Below, one piece after another: positions 52,799 to 62,509 of a stretch of DNA of 64,000 bases; position 1 is the stretch's first letter; each line of letters opens with the position of its first letter. The notes under the pieces were generated by a model. That model was given only the letters and a program-made list of their open reading frames with translations, was not told where the DNA came from and made no database searches. The DNA is taken from NCBI GenBank assembly GCA_018675575.1, contig JABGXW010000048.1:1-64000 (forward strand), read 5' to 3'. The translations under genes were made by a program, and so were the position numbers. The stretch is from Bacteriovoracaceae bacterium. GTDB taxonomy: Bacteria; Bdellovibrionota; Bacteriovoracia; Bacteriovoracales; Bacteriovoracaceae.

Positions 52799-53560
52799 AT
52801 GAATAAATTTTTAACTTATTTTGTATTTTTCTCATTATTATATGTTTCTTGTGCATCTGCTCAAGTCGTTTTAATTGATCCAGGCCACGGAGGAGAGGAT
52901 TGTGGTGCCATGGCATATCAGAAATATAAAAAGCAGAAAAAAGTTCAAGTTATTTGTGAAAAAGATATAGCTTTAATTATTGCTAAGAAAGTACAAAAGT
53001 ATCTTCGCCCTGATTTTAATGCCTATCTCACAAGAACTATTGACAGCACAGTTGGTCTAGAGAAACGTGCAAATATGGCGGATAAAATACGCGCTGATAT
53101 TTTCATCTCTATTCATTTAAATTCAAGTAAAATGAAAAATGGACAAGGATATGAAACTTTTTATCTTTCAAACCACAACGACAAAGCAGTAAAGAAAATA
53201 GAACAAGTAGAAAATAAAAATGCTAAGGGTGAGCAGGCAATTATCAATAAGATTTTAGCAGACCTTGTTATTGATCGCGTTGCTCCTCAATCAAAGAGAT
53301 TGGCGACTCTACTTCATAAAGAAATTTCAAAAAATATTAAGAAAAAATATAAATTAACAGATCGCGGAATAAAGCCGGCCCTATTTTATGTATTAGCTTT
53401 ATCAAAAAGACCATCGGTATTATTAGAAGCAGGCTTTGTTTCAAATGAAAGAGAAATTAAAAAAATTCTTAATAATGATTTTCAAAATAAATATGCATTG
53501 GCCGTAGCAAATGGAATCAGGAGATACTTCAAAAAGAATAAAGGTTTTCCATTCTTTTAA
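52799..53560 (+). CDS. N-acetylmuramoyl-L-alanine amidase (Amidase_3 / AmiC type)
   Basis: 253 aa from the ATG at 52799; a frame from 52751 is open, but only this start gives a signal peptide (MNKFLTYFVFFSLLYVSCASA). The zinc amidase signatures are present: VLIDPGHGGED (His), CEKDIALI (Glu), FISIHLNSS (His) and the C-terminal LLEAGFVSN with Glu. It cuts the bond between MurNAc and the peptide stem in the periplasm. It has no extra cell-wall-binding domain. Its stop codon region overlaps the converging M23 gene by 4 bases. Confidence 0.92.
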   Translation: MNKFLTYFVFFSLLYVSCASAQVVLIDPGHGGEDCGAMAYQKYKKQKKVQVICEKDIALIIAKKVQKYLRPDFNAYLTRTIDSTVGLEKRANMADKIRADIFISIHLNSSKMKNGQGYETFYLSNHNDKAVKKIEQVENKNAKGEQAIINKILADLVIDRVAPQSKRLATLLHKEISKNIKKKYKLTDRGIKPALFYVLALSKRPSVLLEAGFVSNEREIKKILNNDFQNKYALAVANGIRRYFKKNKGFPFF

Positions 53561-54456
53561 ATACCTTGCTTTATGAGCGAGAGACCATTGATCCAATTTT
53601 CAGCAACTTTTACTCCCCAATGAAGATGAGGAGCATTTGACCTTCCTGTATTTCCAGAAATTCCAACAATTGCACCTTTAGGCACTATTTCTCCAACCAA
53701 TGCATTTATCTTTGAAAGATGGCAATACATTGTAAAGATACCTAAACCATGATCGATAATAACTGTATTTCCATTAAAGAAAAGATGACCAGTAAAAGCG
53801 ATTTTTCCTCTATTTGAACTAGGAATTTCTGTAGGTGTTCTCGCCCTAAAATCAACACCAGAATGCCATGAATCTTTTTTATTGTTAAAGACTCTCCTCT
53901 TACCATAACTGCTAGTGATTTTAGATGGGAGAGGTCTTGCAAAAGGTTCTGTGAAAAGAGCTCGTTTTAGAATACTTGCTTCATAAACCTTCTTAAGCTC
54001 TAAAACTTCTTTCTTCCATCTTTCAATATCTTTTGTGGCCAAATCGACATGCTTTTTAGGAACCTTTAAAAACTCTTCTTGATAAGGATACTTTTTAACA
54101 TGTATTACTAAAATTTCTCTTTTAGAATAGCTTTTTGTTTCTAAAAAACATTTATATGTTTTTTCTTTGTGTTTATAGGGAACAGAGAAAAACACTCTAA
54201 TGCCAGAATTTGTTCTATCGAACCCTACTTTTTTTCCAAAGCAAGTGATATTTATCATTTCTACTTTTTCGTTTAGCTTGATGAATACTTTCTTTGCAAA
54301 TCCGTTATAAGCATCTACTTCTTGTAGCTTAATTGGTACATCAAGTTTCTCTTTTGTTACCGGAACAGGTTCAACTAGCTTTTCAATTTTCTTATTAAAA
54401 AAAGCGCATGAGGAACAAAATGCCATAATACATACTATTTTAAATATTTTTTTCAT
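53557..54456 (-). CDS. M23-family (LytM-like) peptidase, lipoprotein
   Basis: 299 aa from the ATG at 54456, chosen because it starts a lipoprotein signal (MKKIFKIVCIMAFCSSC, lipobox FCSSC). The C-terminal domain has the M23 zinc site HSGVDFRA (H and D) and the catalytic HLH in APHLHWGV, all present, so it should be active on peptide bridges. The middle is a lysine-rich linker. It faces the amidase gene and the two overlap by 4 bases at their ends. Confidence 0.9.
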   Translation of the reverse strand: MKKIFKIVCIMAFCSSCAFFNKKIEKLVEPVPVTKEKLDVPIKLQEVDAYNGFAKKVFIKLNEKVEMINITCFGKKVGFDRTNSGIRVFFSVPYKHKEKTYKCFLETKSYSKREILVIHVKKYPYQEEFLKVPKKHVDLATKDIERWKKEVLELKKVYEASILKRALFTEPFARPLPSKITSSYGKRRVFNNKKDSWHSGVDFRARTPTEIPSSNRGKIAFTGHLFFNGNTVIIDHGLGIFTMYCHLSKINALVGEIVPKGAIVGISGNTGRSNAPHLHWGVKVAENWINGLSLIKQGI

Positions 54457-54498
54457 GCTTATATTATGCGATGAGTGAGTATGAGTTGCAATCTTTGA

Positions 54499-54526
54499 CA
54501 AAAAAAAGCCTCTCATTAAGAGAGGC
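54499..54526 (-). terminator. Rho-independent terminator of the trypsin-like gene
   Basis: On the minus strand a 7-bp GC-rich stem GCCTCTC (54526-54520) pairs with GAGAGGC (54514-54508) around a 5-base loop and is followed by seven T (54507-54499 reads as A on the plus strand). It lies 27 bases downstream of the protease stop. Confidence 0.88.
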
Positions 54527-54553
54527 CTTCTTGACTAAATATTTTTATGCTTA

Positions 54554-55306
54554 TTATAGATTATCATTTTCCCATTGAAGACAAGCTTTAATAGCGGCCT
54601 GAGCTTTTTTATGAGCAGCTAAAAGAGTAGAACCATTTGCTCCACCTCTTCTTGAACAACCACCGTGAGTATGGATTGCAATAATTTTGCCTGTATTCTC
54701 ATGGATAATAGAAGATCCAGAGTTTCCACCCATAGTATCTGCTCTATGATTCATGACTGCACTTGATCTACTAAGCCTTTCGATTGGACCATTATGAGTT
54801 TGTTGAGCAAAGTTTCTTTCTCTATCTGCGCGATCTGCTCCATATCCAGTGATTCTTACCATGTCTCCTGTTTCTGGCATGTTGAATGAAACATCATAAT
54901 GACCTTGAAGATCACCAGCTAATTTGCCTGTGATAGCGTTTGCCTTTAATCTTAATACTGCGTAGTCATTACCCATCCCACCGTTTTTATAAACGAGAGT
55001 TGATTTGTCTACCATATAGATGTCTTCTTTGGGCGGATGTTGAATAGTCCCACCTGAAGATAATGGGGTATTAAATTCTGCTGCTTCAAATGTGGAAATA
55101 CAATGTCCTGCTGATATAGCGCATGTTCTTCCGATCATAGTAAGCGTACAACCTGCAGGTGCTCCTATCTTTAGAACTCTTGCTATTTTGGGATTAAAAG
55201 ATGGAACTCTGTCATCTTGTTGACCACAGATCGTCTTTTCATTACTTGCCAGTCCAACTGATAACCATCCTATGGCTACTAATATAATTAGTGATTTCCT
55301 TTTCAT
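54554..55306 (-). CDS. Exported trypsin-like serine protease (S1)
   Basis: 250 aa from the ATG at 55306, chosen over one four codons upstream because GGAGGA precedes it. A signal peptide (KSLIILVAIGWLSVGLAS) is followed by the S1 catalytic triad: ISAGHC (His), GNDYAVLRL (Asp), and GGNSGSSI (Ser). Paired cysteines (TLTM..CAIS and the CLQW end) fit a disulfide-bonded secreted enzyme. Trypsin-like proteases are abundant in Bdellovibrio relatives. It stands alone and ends at a strong terminator. Confidence 0.92.
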   Translation of the reverse strand: MKRKSLIILVAIGWLSVGLASNEKTICGQQDDRVPSFNPKIARVLKIGAPAGCTLTMIGRTCAISAGHCISTFEAAEFNTPLSSGGTIQHPPKEDIYMVDKSTLVYKNGGMGNDYAVLRLKANAITGKLAGDLQGHYDVSFNMPETGDMVRITGYGADRADRERNFAQQTHNGPIERLSRSSAVMNHRADTMGGNSGSSIIHENTGKIIAIHTHGGCSRRGGANGSTLLAAHKKAQAAIKACLQWENDNL

Positions 55307-55450
55307 GCATTCCTCCATGTGTTTTATCGAAAATATCTTAAGTAATTGGGAGTGAATACGTACACTAATAACTTCTTACAGCTTGCGATGCCGCGACGAG
55401 TCGACACATAAACACTTTAAATGACTTGTAAAAACACTTAGTATAATTAG

Positions 55451-56248
55451 ATGCAAAATAATTATTATATTCATAACATTAATCCTTTGGCGATTGAGAT
55501 CGGAACATTCACACTTCCATGGTATTGGCTCGTTTACTTTGTTGGACTGCTATGGACATTATTTATGGTCCATAGACTCAACAAAGAGCTAGATCTAGGC
55601 CTTTCCAGTAAGGATGTAGCTGATTATTTTCAATGGTCATGGATCTCTTTATTTTTTGGCGCCAGACTATTTTATATTCTTGTTTATAATTTAGATTTCT
55701 TTCTACAGCATCCACATATGATCCCCAAAATTTGGTTGGGTGGAATGAGTTTTCATGGGGCGCTGCTAGGCATAACGTTCTCACTTTACTTCACTGCTAA
55801 ATGGAAGAAACAAGACTTTCTCTTAATAGGAGATTGTATTGCAACAGTGGCACCCATGGTTTTGGGCTTTGGAAGAATTGCCAATTTTATTAATGGAGAG
55901 CTGGCAGGAAGAGCTGCTAGCGTACCTTGGGCGGTCATCTTTCCGCGCTATAAAGATGGAATACCTAGGCACCCCTCACAACTTTACCAAGCCATTCTGG
56001 AAGGCTTTATTTTATTTTTTATTTTACGGTATTCTAGAGGGAGAATTAAAAGTCATCGAGGCCATCAATCATCAATTTTTCTGATAGGTTATGGAATTGC
56101 CCGATTCGTAGTTGAATTTTTCAGAGAAGCAGATCCTCAGCTTGGTTATTATTTTCTGGGCCTAACTATGGGCCAACTACTCTGTCTAGCAATGATCCTT
56201 ACAGGGGCCTATCTGATTACTCGTTCCTCAAAGTCGAAGAGCACCTAA
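55451..56248 (+). CDS. lgt: Prolipoprotein diacylglyceryl transferase
   Basis: 265 aa integral membrane enzyme with seven hydrophobic segments. The Lgt signature is FGRIANFINGELAGR, together with the N-terminal LPWYWLVYFVGLLW and the LRPHPSQLYQ phrase (RHPSQLYQAILEG). It adds diacylglycerol to lipobox cysteines, the first step for every lipoprotein called in this window. A TATAAT box lies only 4 bases before the ATG, too close to be a normal promoter. Confidence 0.95.
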   Translation: MQNNYYIHNINPLAIEIGTFTLPWYWLVYFVGLLWTLFMVHRLNKELDLGLSSKDVADYFQWSWISLFFGARLFYILVYNLDFFLQHPHMIPKIWLGGMSFHGALLGITFSLYFTAKWKKQDFLLIGDCIATVAPMVLGFGRIANFINGELAGRAASVPWAVIFPRYKDGIPRHPSQLYQAILEGFILFFILRYSRGRIKSHRGHQSSIFLIGYGIARFVVEFFREADPQLGYYFLGLTMGQLLCLAMILTGAYLITRSSKSKST

Positions 56249-56338
56249 GCCACTGATTTCACAAGCGAAAGATGTGAAAAGCTCAAGTATTCGATAAACT
56301 TTTCCGACAAGTATACAGATTTTAAGGAGGCCAATATA

Positions 56339-56575
56339 ATGCTGATTTCTAATATTTCTGATGTTCTTGCGACTATTTCAGTTACAAGTACAAAACTAGG
56401 CCATATTGATAATCAAGAGGATAGAATTAATAAGAAAGTAAAAAATAATAAATTACTCACTCAGATAGAAGACAGCACTAATAAGATCAAAAGAGAAACG
56501 GCCTATATTGTTGAGACCAACCAGCTCCCTCCAGTTACTCCAGAGTTCATTAAGCACCTTAATATTTTGTATTAA
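56339..56575 (+). CDS. Small protein of unknown function
   Basis: 78 aa. The AAGGAGG ribosome-binding site 8 bases before the ATG is the best in this stretch and supports a real gene. Helical, charged, no signal peptide; the N-terminus SNISDVLATISVTSTKLG is amphipathic. No family recognised. It ends before the minus-strand operon at 56633. Confidence 0.6.
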   Translation: MLISNISDVLATISVTSTKLGHIDNQEDRINKKVKNNKLLTQIEDSTNKIKRETAYIVETNQLPPVTPEFIKHLNILY

Positions 56576-56632
56576 TTTGTCCTTAAATAAAGGAAAATGA
56601 TTAAAATAATAAATCAACTAATGCTTACAAAC

Positions 56633-56812
56633 TTAACTCTTAGATTTTTTATTTTTACTTTTTGTCTTGTTTTTAATCTTTTTGACATCTTTTATAACTT
56701 GTTCTGAAACTTCAGGAAGAATCATTTTCATAGGAACATTTCTAGTGTTCACAACAATTATTTTTTGGCTATTAACAATCCAAACTGCTTTTCCTATATG
56801 AGTTGCTTTCAT
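56633..56812 (-). CDS. 59-residue basic protein at the end of the fatty-acid-oxidation operon
   Basis: 59 aa, ending in a run of lysine, serine and threonine (KTKSKNKKSKS). An AAAGGAAG ribosome-binding site lies 6 bases upstream of the ATG, and the gene starts 12 bases after the enoyl-CoA hydratase stop. This spacing and the ribosome-binding site are my reason to call it real. The N-terminus is MKATHIGKAVWIVNSQK, then a short hydrophobic strand (IIVVNTRNVPM). Function unknown; RNA or nucleic-acid binding is possible but unproven. Confidence 0.6.
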   Translation of the reverse strand: MKATHIGKAVWIVNSQKIIVVNTRNVPMKMILPEVSEQVIKDVKKIKNKTKSKNKKSKS

Positions 56813-56824
56813 ATACTTCCTTTA

Positions 56825-57619
56825 TTATTGACCTTGATAATTAGGAGCTCTCTTCTCTAAGAAGGAGGTTAACCCTTCTTTAGCATCCTCAGTTTGAAAA
56901 ATATCTTTAAACCCATTTCGTTCTAAAGCTAAACCTTTTTCAATGGCCAAACATTCACCTTCATTCACTAGTTGCTTGCATTTTGAAACAGCGAGAGGTG
57001 AATTTCTTTTAATACTATTTATCGTTTTCATAGCTCCAAGAAGCATCTCTTCTTTGGTTTCAAAACATTGATTAACCAATCCTAGAGTTATTGCTTCCTC
57101 GGCTAAAATATTTTTTCCGGTATACACTAGCTCTCTGCATTTTGCTACTCCGATATAACGAGAGAGTCTTTGAGTTCCTCCAAAACCTGGAATCAATCCA
57201 ATTTTAACTTCAGGTTGTCCAAAAACAGCATTTGGGGTGCAGTACATAAAATCACAGCTCATTGCCATTTCGAGACCACCACCCAATGCAAAACCATTTA
57301 TACAAGCAATAACTGGAACAGTTAAACTTTCAAATAAAAGAGTGACATCTTGACCAAGTTTTCCAAATCGCATTGAGTCATCAGGTGTCATCGTAAGCAT
57401 GGCCTTAATATCAGCACCGGCAATAAATGCTTTCTCACCTTCTCCAGTAATTATGACTCCTCTCAGTTCACTCAGAGGTTGCTCATTGGCCTGGGCCAGA
57501 ATTGATCTCAGCTCAGTTAAGACTGTTTCACTTAAGGCATTTAACTTATCAGGTCTGTTGATAGTTATAGTTAATACAGAATCTTGAATATTAACTTTCA
57601 AAGTACTAGTGCTTTCCAT
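56825..57619 (-). CDS. Enoyl-CoA hydratase (crotonase)
   Basis: 264 aa. The family motif region is clear: [10 protein letters not shown] near residue 66-75, [18 protein letters not shown] with the catalytic Glu at GGGLEM, then [19 protein letters not shown] with the second Glu. It adds water to 2-enoyl-CoA in beta-oxidation. It starts 14 bases inside the end of msrB and is followed closely by the 59-aa gene. With the thiolase upstream it forms most of a degradation pathway, though no acyl-CoA dehydrogenase is here. Confidence 0.93.
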   Translation of the reverse strand: MESTSTLKVNIQDSVLTITINRPDKLNALSETVLTELRSILAQANEQPLSELRGVIITGEGEKAFIAGADIKAMLTMTPDDSMRFGKLGQDVTLLFESLTVPVIACINGFALGGGLEMAMSCDFMYCTPNAVFGQPEVKIGLIPGFGGTQRLSRYIGVAKCRELVYTGKNILAEEAITLGLVNQCFETKEEMLLGAMKTINSIKRNSPLAVSKCKQLVNEGECLAIEKGLALERNGFKDIFQTEDAKEGLTSFLEKRAPNYQGQ

Positions 57620-58157
57620 TTTTCTCTTCCTCTTTGAATAAACTTAATAAGTCTTCATATCCCTCAGTTTTCATTTTGTCTTTAGGAACAAATCTCATTG
57701 CTGCAGAATTTATACAATATCTCAAACCAGAAGGTTCTGGTCCATCTTTAAAGACATGTCCTAGATGAGAGTTTCCATTCTTTGATCTGATTTCAGTACG
57801 AGTCGAAAATAACTTTTTATCTATTTTTTCAACAATATTTTTTTTAGAAATTACTTCAAAAAATGATGGCCAACCTGTTCCCGATTTATATTTATGAGTT
57901 GAACTAAATAGTGGTTCACCAGATATAAGGTCTACATAAATCCCTTCTGATTTATTATCCCAATATTCATTTGAAAAAGGTCTTTCTGTTCCATCTTCTT
58001 GCGTGACTTTCCACTGTAGCTTGGTCAGCTTTTTCTTTATTTCATCATCAGACGGCCGAACGTATTTTATATTATTCATAGTTTTCTTCTTTTGTTGCGC
58101 AGAACTAATCTTCACATTAAAAATACATAAAGATAAAATTATACAGATTGCTTTCAT
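57606..58157 (-). CDS. msrB: Exported peptide methionine (R)-sulfoxide reductase MsrB
   Basis: 183 aa with a signal peptide ([21 protein letters not shown]), so periplasmic. MsrB signatures: [27 protein letters not shown] and [12 protein letters not shown] with the catalytic Cys. The two CxxC zinc pairs of many MsrBs are absent, so it is of the zinc-free type. It lies between the thiolase and the enoyl-CoA hydratase, overlapping the latter by 14 bases, an odd place for a periplasmic repair enzyme. Confidence 0.93.
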   Translation of the reverse strand: MKAICIILSLCIFNVKISSAQQKKKTMNNIKYVRPSDDEIKKKLTKLQWKVTQEDGTERPFSNEYWDNKSEGIYVDLISGEPLFSSTHKYKSGTGWPSFFEVISKKNIVEKIDKKLFSTRTEIRSKNGNSHLGHVFKDGPEPSGLRYCINSAAMRFVPKDKMKTEGYEDLLSLFKEEEKNGKH

Positions 58158-58165
58158 TTTATTTC

Positions 58166-59443
58166 CTAATTGTTTTTTTCTAAGATTGCCGTTACACCCA
58201 TACCACCGGCAGTGCAGATAGAGATCAGTCCTCTTCCTGATCCTGCTTGATTGAGCAGCTCAGCAAGCGTCGTTGTAATTCGGGCACCAGTGGCAGCAAA
58301 AGGATGACCTAAGGCTACCGATCCACCTTTTATATTTAATTTGCTTCTATCAATAGAACCTAATGCTCCATCTAATCCCAGCTTATTTTTACAAAAGTCA
58401 TCGCTTTCCCATGCTTTTAAAGTACAAAGAACCTGCGCCGCAAAGGCTTCGTGTATTTCGTAAAAGTCAAAGTCTTGTAAGGTCAGTCCATTTTTTTGGA
58501 GAAGCTTTGGAACAGCATAAGCAGGTGCCATTAAAAGTCCCTCACCTCCTTCAAAGTCTATCGCTGCAATTTGTGCATCAACAAAAGTTGCTAAGACAGA
58601 AAGGTTATTTTCTTCAGCATATTGTTCGCTGCAAAGTAAAACTGCAGCAGCTCCATCTGTTAATGGCGTCGAGTTCGCAGCAGTTAATGTTCCCTTCGGT
58701 CCACCATCAAAAACTGCTTTTAGGTTTGAAAGTTTTTCAACAGTCGTCCCCTCTCTCAATATAGTGTCTTGTTCTATTCCTTGATATGGAACAACTAAAT
58801 TTTTATGAAAACCTTCAGCATAAGCTTTGACTCCATTTTGATGAGAGGCTGCGGCTAATTCATCTTGTTCTTTTCTAGAAATATTCCACTCTTGGGCCAT
58901 CATCTCACAATGCTTGCCCATTGTTTTACCAGTTCGAGGTTCACCCGCTGTTGGAACTTTAGGAATAAAATCTGAGGGTCTTATTTTTGAAATGACTGCT
59001 AAACGATTAGCAAAACTTCTTACAGAATTAAAGTCCATGAGTTTTTTTGATAATGATTTTGATAATTCAAGAGGGGCATCTGAGTTAGAATCTGCGCCAG
59101 CAGCTATTCCCACATCGATTTGTCCTAATGCAATTTTATTAGCCAATTGTATAAATGCTGATAATGAAGTGCCACATGCTCTTTGTAAATCATATGCAGG
59201 TGTTTCTTTAGCAAGGCCGGAACTTAAGACTGATTCCCTGGCCATATTCCAATCATCTGCATGCTTCATCACTGCGCCCAAAGCGACTTCATCAACCCTT
59301 TTTCCTTGTAGTTTATACTTCTTAACCAAAGCTTGAAGAACATGTGTCAGCATATCTTTATTGCTAACATTTTTATATTTAGTGAAAGATTTTACAAAGG
59401 GAATTCTCACCCCACCAACAATAACAACTTTTCTGATCCCCAT
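58166..59443 (-). CDS. Acetyl-CoA acyltransferase (thiolase, FadI/FadA type)
   Basis: 425 aa from the ATG at 59443, chosen because an AGGAG site precedes it and the protein then starts with [15 protein letters not shown]; an upstream extension is not conserved. The nucleophile Cys is in [11 protein letters not shown], the His in [16 protein letters not shown] and the second Cys in [10 protein letters not shown]. The length (about 425) matches FadI. It opens an operon of thiolase, msrB, enoyl-CoA hydratase and a 59-aa gene. Confidence 0.93.
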   Translation of the reverse strand: MGIRKVVIVGGVRIPFVKSFTKYKNVSNKDMLTHVLQALVKKYKLQGKRVDEVALGAVMKHADDWNMARESVLSSGLAKETPAYDLQRACGTSLSAFIQLANKIALGQIDVGIAAGADSNSDAPLELSKSLSKKLMDFNSVRSFANRLAVISKIRPSDFIPKVPTAGEPRTGKTMGKHCEMMAQEWNISRKEQDELAAASHQNGVKAYAEGFHKNLVVPYQGIEQDTILREGTTVEKLSNLKAVFDGGPKGTLTAANSTPLTDGAAAVLLCSEQYAEENNLSVLATFVDAQIAAIDFEGGEGLLMAPAYAVPKLLQKNGLTLQDFDFYEIHEAFAAQVLCTLKAWESDDFCKNKLGLDGALGSIDRSKLNIKGGSVALGHPFAATGARITTTLAELLNQAGSGRGLISICTAGGMGVTAILEKNN

Positions 59444-59483
59444 ACCATCTCCTAGGCATTTATCCGATTTTGAGTAGATTATT

Positions 59484-60080
59484 TTAGACCTGATCTTTAA
59501 GCTTGTCCAAACGCTCCATGACATCTAATAACGCAACAGGCATTGGGAGTTTATTCCAATTTAAACTTAGTTTATTCTGCAATTCTTTATTTTTATTTAA
59601 TTCTAAGTCTGCCCAGTCCGCATCTCTTTGTTTTAAGAGCTCTATATCTGTTGTACAATTTTCTCCATCAGATACTTTTTTAAATCTGGCATTAAAAGCG
59701 AGGCAACCATAGGGCTTAATTTCTTTCTTAAGTAAGCATCCTAAAGCGCCATGGTTAAAAAAAGGACAAGTGTAAGTCCGTCTTAGCGGAACTCCTCTTG
59801 TGGTAGAAATTTCATAATCTAGACGGTATTTGGAAACACAATTCTTAAGCTCAGAGGTCATAGACTCATTCAAAATTTCTTCTGATTTTAACCAATCTAT
59901 AATTTCCATGGCCTCGATCGGAGAACATTGCATGGAGTTTGCTACGGATGTGCAGCACTTACCTGTACAAGAAGCGCAGTTAATATTATTTGATTCAAGT
60001 TGCTCCATCGCTTCTAACAAAAGTGATCTTCGTTCAAAAGATTTTGGATTATCTATTTTAAACATATGGTTTTTTAACAA
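59484..60080 (-). CDS. YkgJ-family cysteine-cluster protein (zinc/iron chelating)
   Basis: 198 aa. It has the family CxxCxGxCC cluster (CASCTGKCC near residue 35-43), then CPFF and GCL...YGCLAF later, so eight or more metal-binding cysteines. The start is TTG at 60080, supported by AAGGA 7 bases upstream; an ATG five codons later is the alternative. YkgJ proteins bind zinc or iron, but no reaction is known. It is 40 bases ahead of the thiolase and may be in the same transcript. Confidence 0.85.
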   Translation of the reverse strand: MLKNHMFKIDNPKSFERRSLLLEAMEQLESNNINCASCTGKCCTSVANSMQCSPIEAMEIIDWLKSEEILNESMTSELKNCVSKYRLDYEISTTRGVPLRRTYTCPFFNHGALGCLLKKEIKPYGCLAFNARFKKVSDGENCTTDIELLKQRDADWADLELNKNKELQNKLSLNWNKLPMPVALLDVMERLDKLKDQV

Positions 60081-60182
60081 AATTCAATCCTTATGACCAA
60101 ACAAATCTTTAAAATACAGTTACTTAGAATATTTAAATCCATGAAAATATTACAATTCCATAGATATCTAACCTGTATTTTA

Positions 60183-60188
60183 TATAAT
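60183..60188 (+). promoter_or_regulatory. -10 promoter box before bamA
   Basis: Perfect TATAAT about 37 bases before the TTG start of bamA, with no strong -35 box. A GGTGAGG ribosome-binding site follows at 60211-60217. Confidence 0.4.
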
Positions 60189-60224
60189 GCGAAGCGTTGA
60201 AACATTTTATTGGTGAGGTCGATT

Positions 60225-62501
60225 TTGAAAGAATCTCTTTCTATGTTTATTAAAATTATCTTTTGTACAGTCTTCTTGTCATTACAAACTGTGTTTGCAA
60301 TGGATTATGATATTACAGAGGTATTATTTTTAGATGATACAGATCAGTCTGTTGATATTTCAAAAGTTGAAAATAAAATAAAATCAAAGGTTGGCACTAA
60401 GCTCGACTCTGATCACTTAACTTTAGATATTCAACTTCTTATGAAGGAACTACCTCGATTTGAACATATTCAAGTTTCGATTGATCCAGGTACAACTGAG
60501 GAAGAAGTAAATTTAAGATTTACCTTTCAAAAGAAAAGAATCGCTAAAATGGTTCGAGTTATGGTCGAAAATGGCCATCAGGAATTAAATGCTCTTCTTG
60601 ATGAGTTGGCTACAAGAAAAGGCCGTGTTTTCCGAGCTGATGCATTAGAAAGAGACAAAGAATATCTGAGAAAAGCTTATGTAAGAGCAGGATTTCCAAA
60701 AGTCCAAGTGAGTCATGAACTCATTGCAAAAGAAGAAAAAGGTGATTTGGAAGTTCGATTTCATGTACATCCAAAATCTAAAAAAGTTCAAATAAAGAAG
60801 ATTTATATCTATGGAAATTATTCAATTGGCACTGACCGTTTAAAAGATGTCATGAAAACCAGAACGAGGTCTTGGTTTTTGTCCTCTAGACCTTCCCTTA
60901 ATGACTTTACTTTAAATGAAGATTTAGATGCACTCTATGCCTATTACAAAAACGATGGCTACCTAGACGTTAAGATAAGTCATGAGTTAGAACTTCAAGA
61001 TAATAAGTATGCATGGATCAGTATTTTCGTTCAAGAAGGCAGAAGATATCAAGTACGAGATTTAAAGTTGTATGGAGCAAAGTCATTGACTCCTAAATTA
61101 GTATTAGACAAGTCAGGCTTGAGACATATGAAAGGCTTTAGCGAAAAAAACTTAAGACTTGGACTTCAAAAGATCAGAGAATATTACGGTGAAGTCGGTT
61201 TTGCTTTAGTTCAAACATTATCAAATTATAATCCTACTGATGAATCTTTATCATTATACGTTCAAGAAGGTGAAGTCCAAACGATTTCAGGAGTTAAAAT
61301 CGAAGGATTGAAAAAGATGAAAGAAGAAGTTGCTCTTTATGATGTCAAAATAAAGAAAGGCGATAAAGTAAACACTCGTTTTATAAGAGAAACATTACAA
61401 AAAATGAAAGCAACTGGATATTATAGAGACGTCCTTGTTGATTATGTTCCTTCTGATGACCCTAAAAAGAAAAATCAGGGGGAATTACTTATCACAGTAA
61501 CAGAAGCAAATACCCAATATATTTCTTTTGGATTTGGCGCCTCCTCTTCTGGACCTCTAGGTCAATTTTCGTACGGGAATCAAAATTTATTTGGTTCGGG
61601 AAAAGGTCTATCAATTCAGGCCATGAAATCTAAAGAGCTGTCGAAACTGGGACTCATTTTCAATGATCCCCATTTATTCGGTTCTGATTATACAGCACAA
61701 GCTCGAGCTTCCTATGAAGATCGTCAAGGTCATGAATATGATGAGACGAGAATAAGAACTAGAATTATGATTCAAAAAGCTATTACTGAAAAACTTCAAT
61801 TTGGAATCGGTGCAAGGTTTGAGTTCGTTACTTTAGATAATATTGCAGAAGGAATTAATCAAACTACTTATAATATTAGAAAAAAAACAAAAATAATGGG
61901 GATGATCTCAACTCTTGTCTATAAAAATCAAGTTCGAGATACTGCAGGAGACGTAAAGAAAGGTCATTCAATAAGCTTAGCATTGATGCCAAGTTATTCT
62001 GATCAAGGCGCCTATATCAAGGCCTTTACACAAGTTACTGGCGCTTTATCTTTAGGACAAAATTCAAATGGTTCAAGTCATACTATTTCAGGAAGAATCA
62101 CATTAGGTTATGTTTCAGACAATGCTCCAGTTTTTGAGAAGTACTACGCTGGAGGAATTGGCTCCATAAGAGGTTTTGAAAGTCGATCTATTACTCCTCG
62201 TGGGAATGGTATCGGAGGAGGAGCTGTCATATCAGCTAACGTCGCCTACTCATTTCCTATTGTTTCTAATCGTGTAAAGGGAGTCATTTTTGTTGAAGGT
62301 GCAACTATAGGTGATAACTTTGAGTCCTTATCACAAGTCAGACTCGTTGGCGGTATTGGAGTAAGAACAAACTTGAGAGATACATTTTTAGGAACTAGTC
62401 TTGAGTTTGGATATGCTTTTCCTTTGTTGAAACAAGACGGGGATCAATTAAAACCATTTTACTTTATGTTCGGAGAATATGATCCGGCATATGATCTATA
62501 G
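60225..62501 (+). CDS. bamA: BamA outer-membrane assembly protein
   Basis: 758 aa from the TTG at 60225, chosen because GGTGAGG lies 7 bases upstream and the protein then starts with a signal peptide (SMFIKIIFCTVFLSLQTVFA). Five POTRA-type repeats span about residues 25-430, each ending before a KK.. or EG strand, followed by the Omp85 barrel with GSIRGFESR (the RGF lock motif). E. coli BamA has five POTRA domains and 810 aa; TamA has three, so this is BamA rather than TamA. It folds beta-barrels into the outer membrane. It is followed after 8 bases by the large protein gene at 62510. Confidence 0.92.
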   Translation: MKESLSMFIKIIFCTVFLSLQTVFAMDYDITEVLFLDDTDQSVDISKVENKIKSKVGTKLDSDHLTLDIQLLMKELPRFEHIQVSIDPGTTEEEVNLRFTFQKKRIAKMVRVMVENGHQELNALLDELATRKGRVFRADALERDKEYLRKAYVRAGFPKVQVSHELIAKEEKGDLEVRFHVHPKSKKVQIKKIYIYGNYSIGTDRLKDVMKTRTRSWFLSSRPSLNDFTLNEDLDALYAYYKNDGYLDVKISHELELQDNKYAWISIFVQEGRRYQVRDLKLYGAKSLTPKLVLDKSGLRHMKGFSEKNLRLGLQKIREYYGEVGFALVQTLSNYNPTDESLSLYVQEGEVQTISGVKIEGLKKMKEEVALYDVKIKKGDKVNTRFIRETLQKMKATGYYRDVLVDYVPSDDPKKKNQGELLITVTEANTQYISFGFGASSSGPLGQFSYGNQNLFGSGKGLSIQAMKSKELSKLGLIFNDPHLFGSDYTAQARASYEDRQGHEYDETRIRTRIMIQKAITEKLQFGIGARFEFVTLDNIAEGINQTTYNIRKKTKIMGMISTLVYKNQVRDTAGDVKKGHSISLALMPSYSDQGAYIKAFTQVTGALSLGQNSNGSSHTISGRITLGYVSDNAPVFEKYYAGGIGSIRGFESRSITPRGNGIGGGAVISANVAYSFPIVSNRVKGVIFVEGATIGDNFESLSQVRLVGGIGVRTNLRDTFLGTSLEFGYAFPLLKQDGDQLKPFYFMFGEYDPAYDL

Positions 62502-62509
62502 GATGATCT

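Noticed and set aside
55442-55447. TATAAT box before lgt
   Set aside because: It ends 3 bases before the ATG, so transcription from it would start within the gene; there is also no -35 box.
58914-59336. 140-codon plus-strand frame inside the thiolase gene
   Set aside because: Shadow of the thiolase on the opposite strand; the thiolase has all catalytic motifs.
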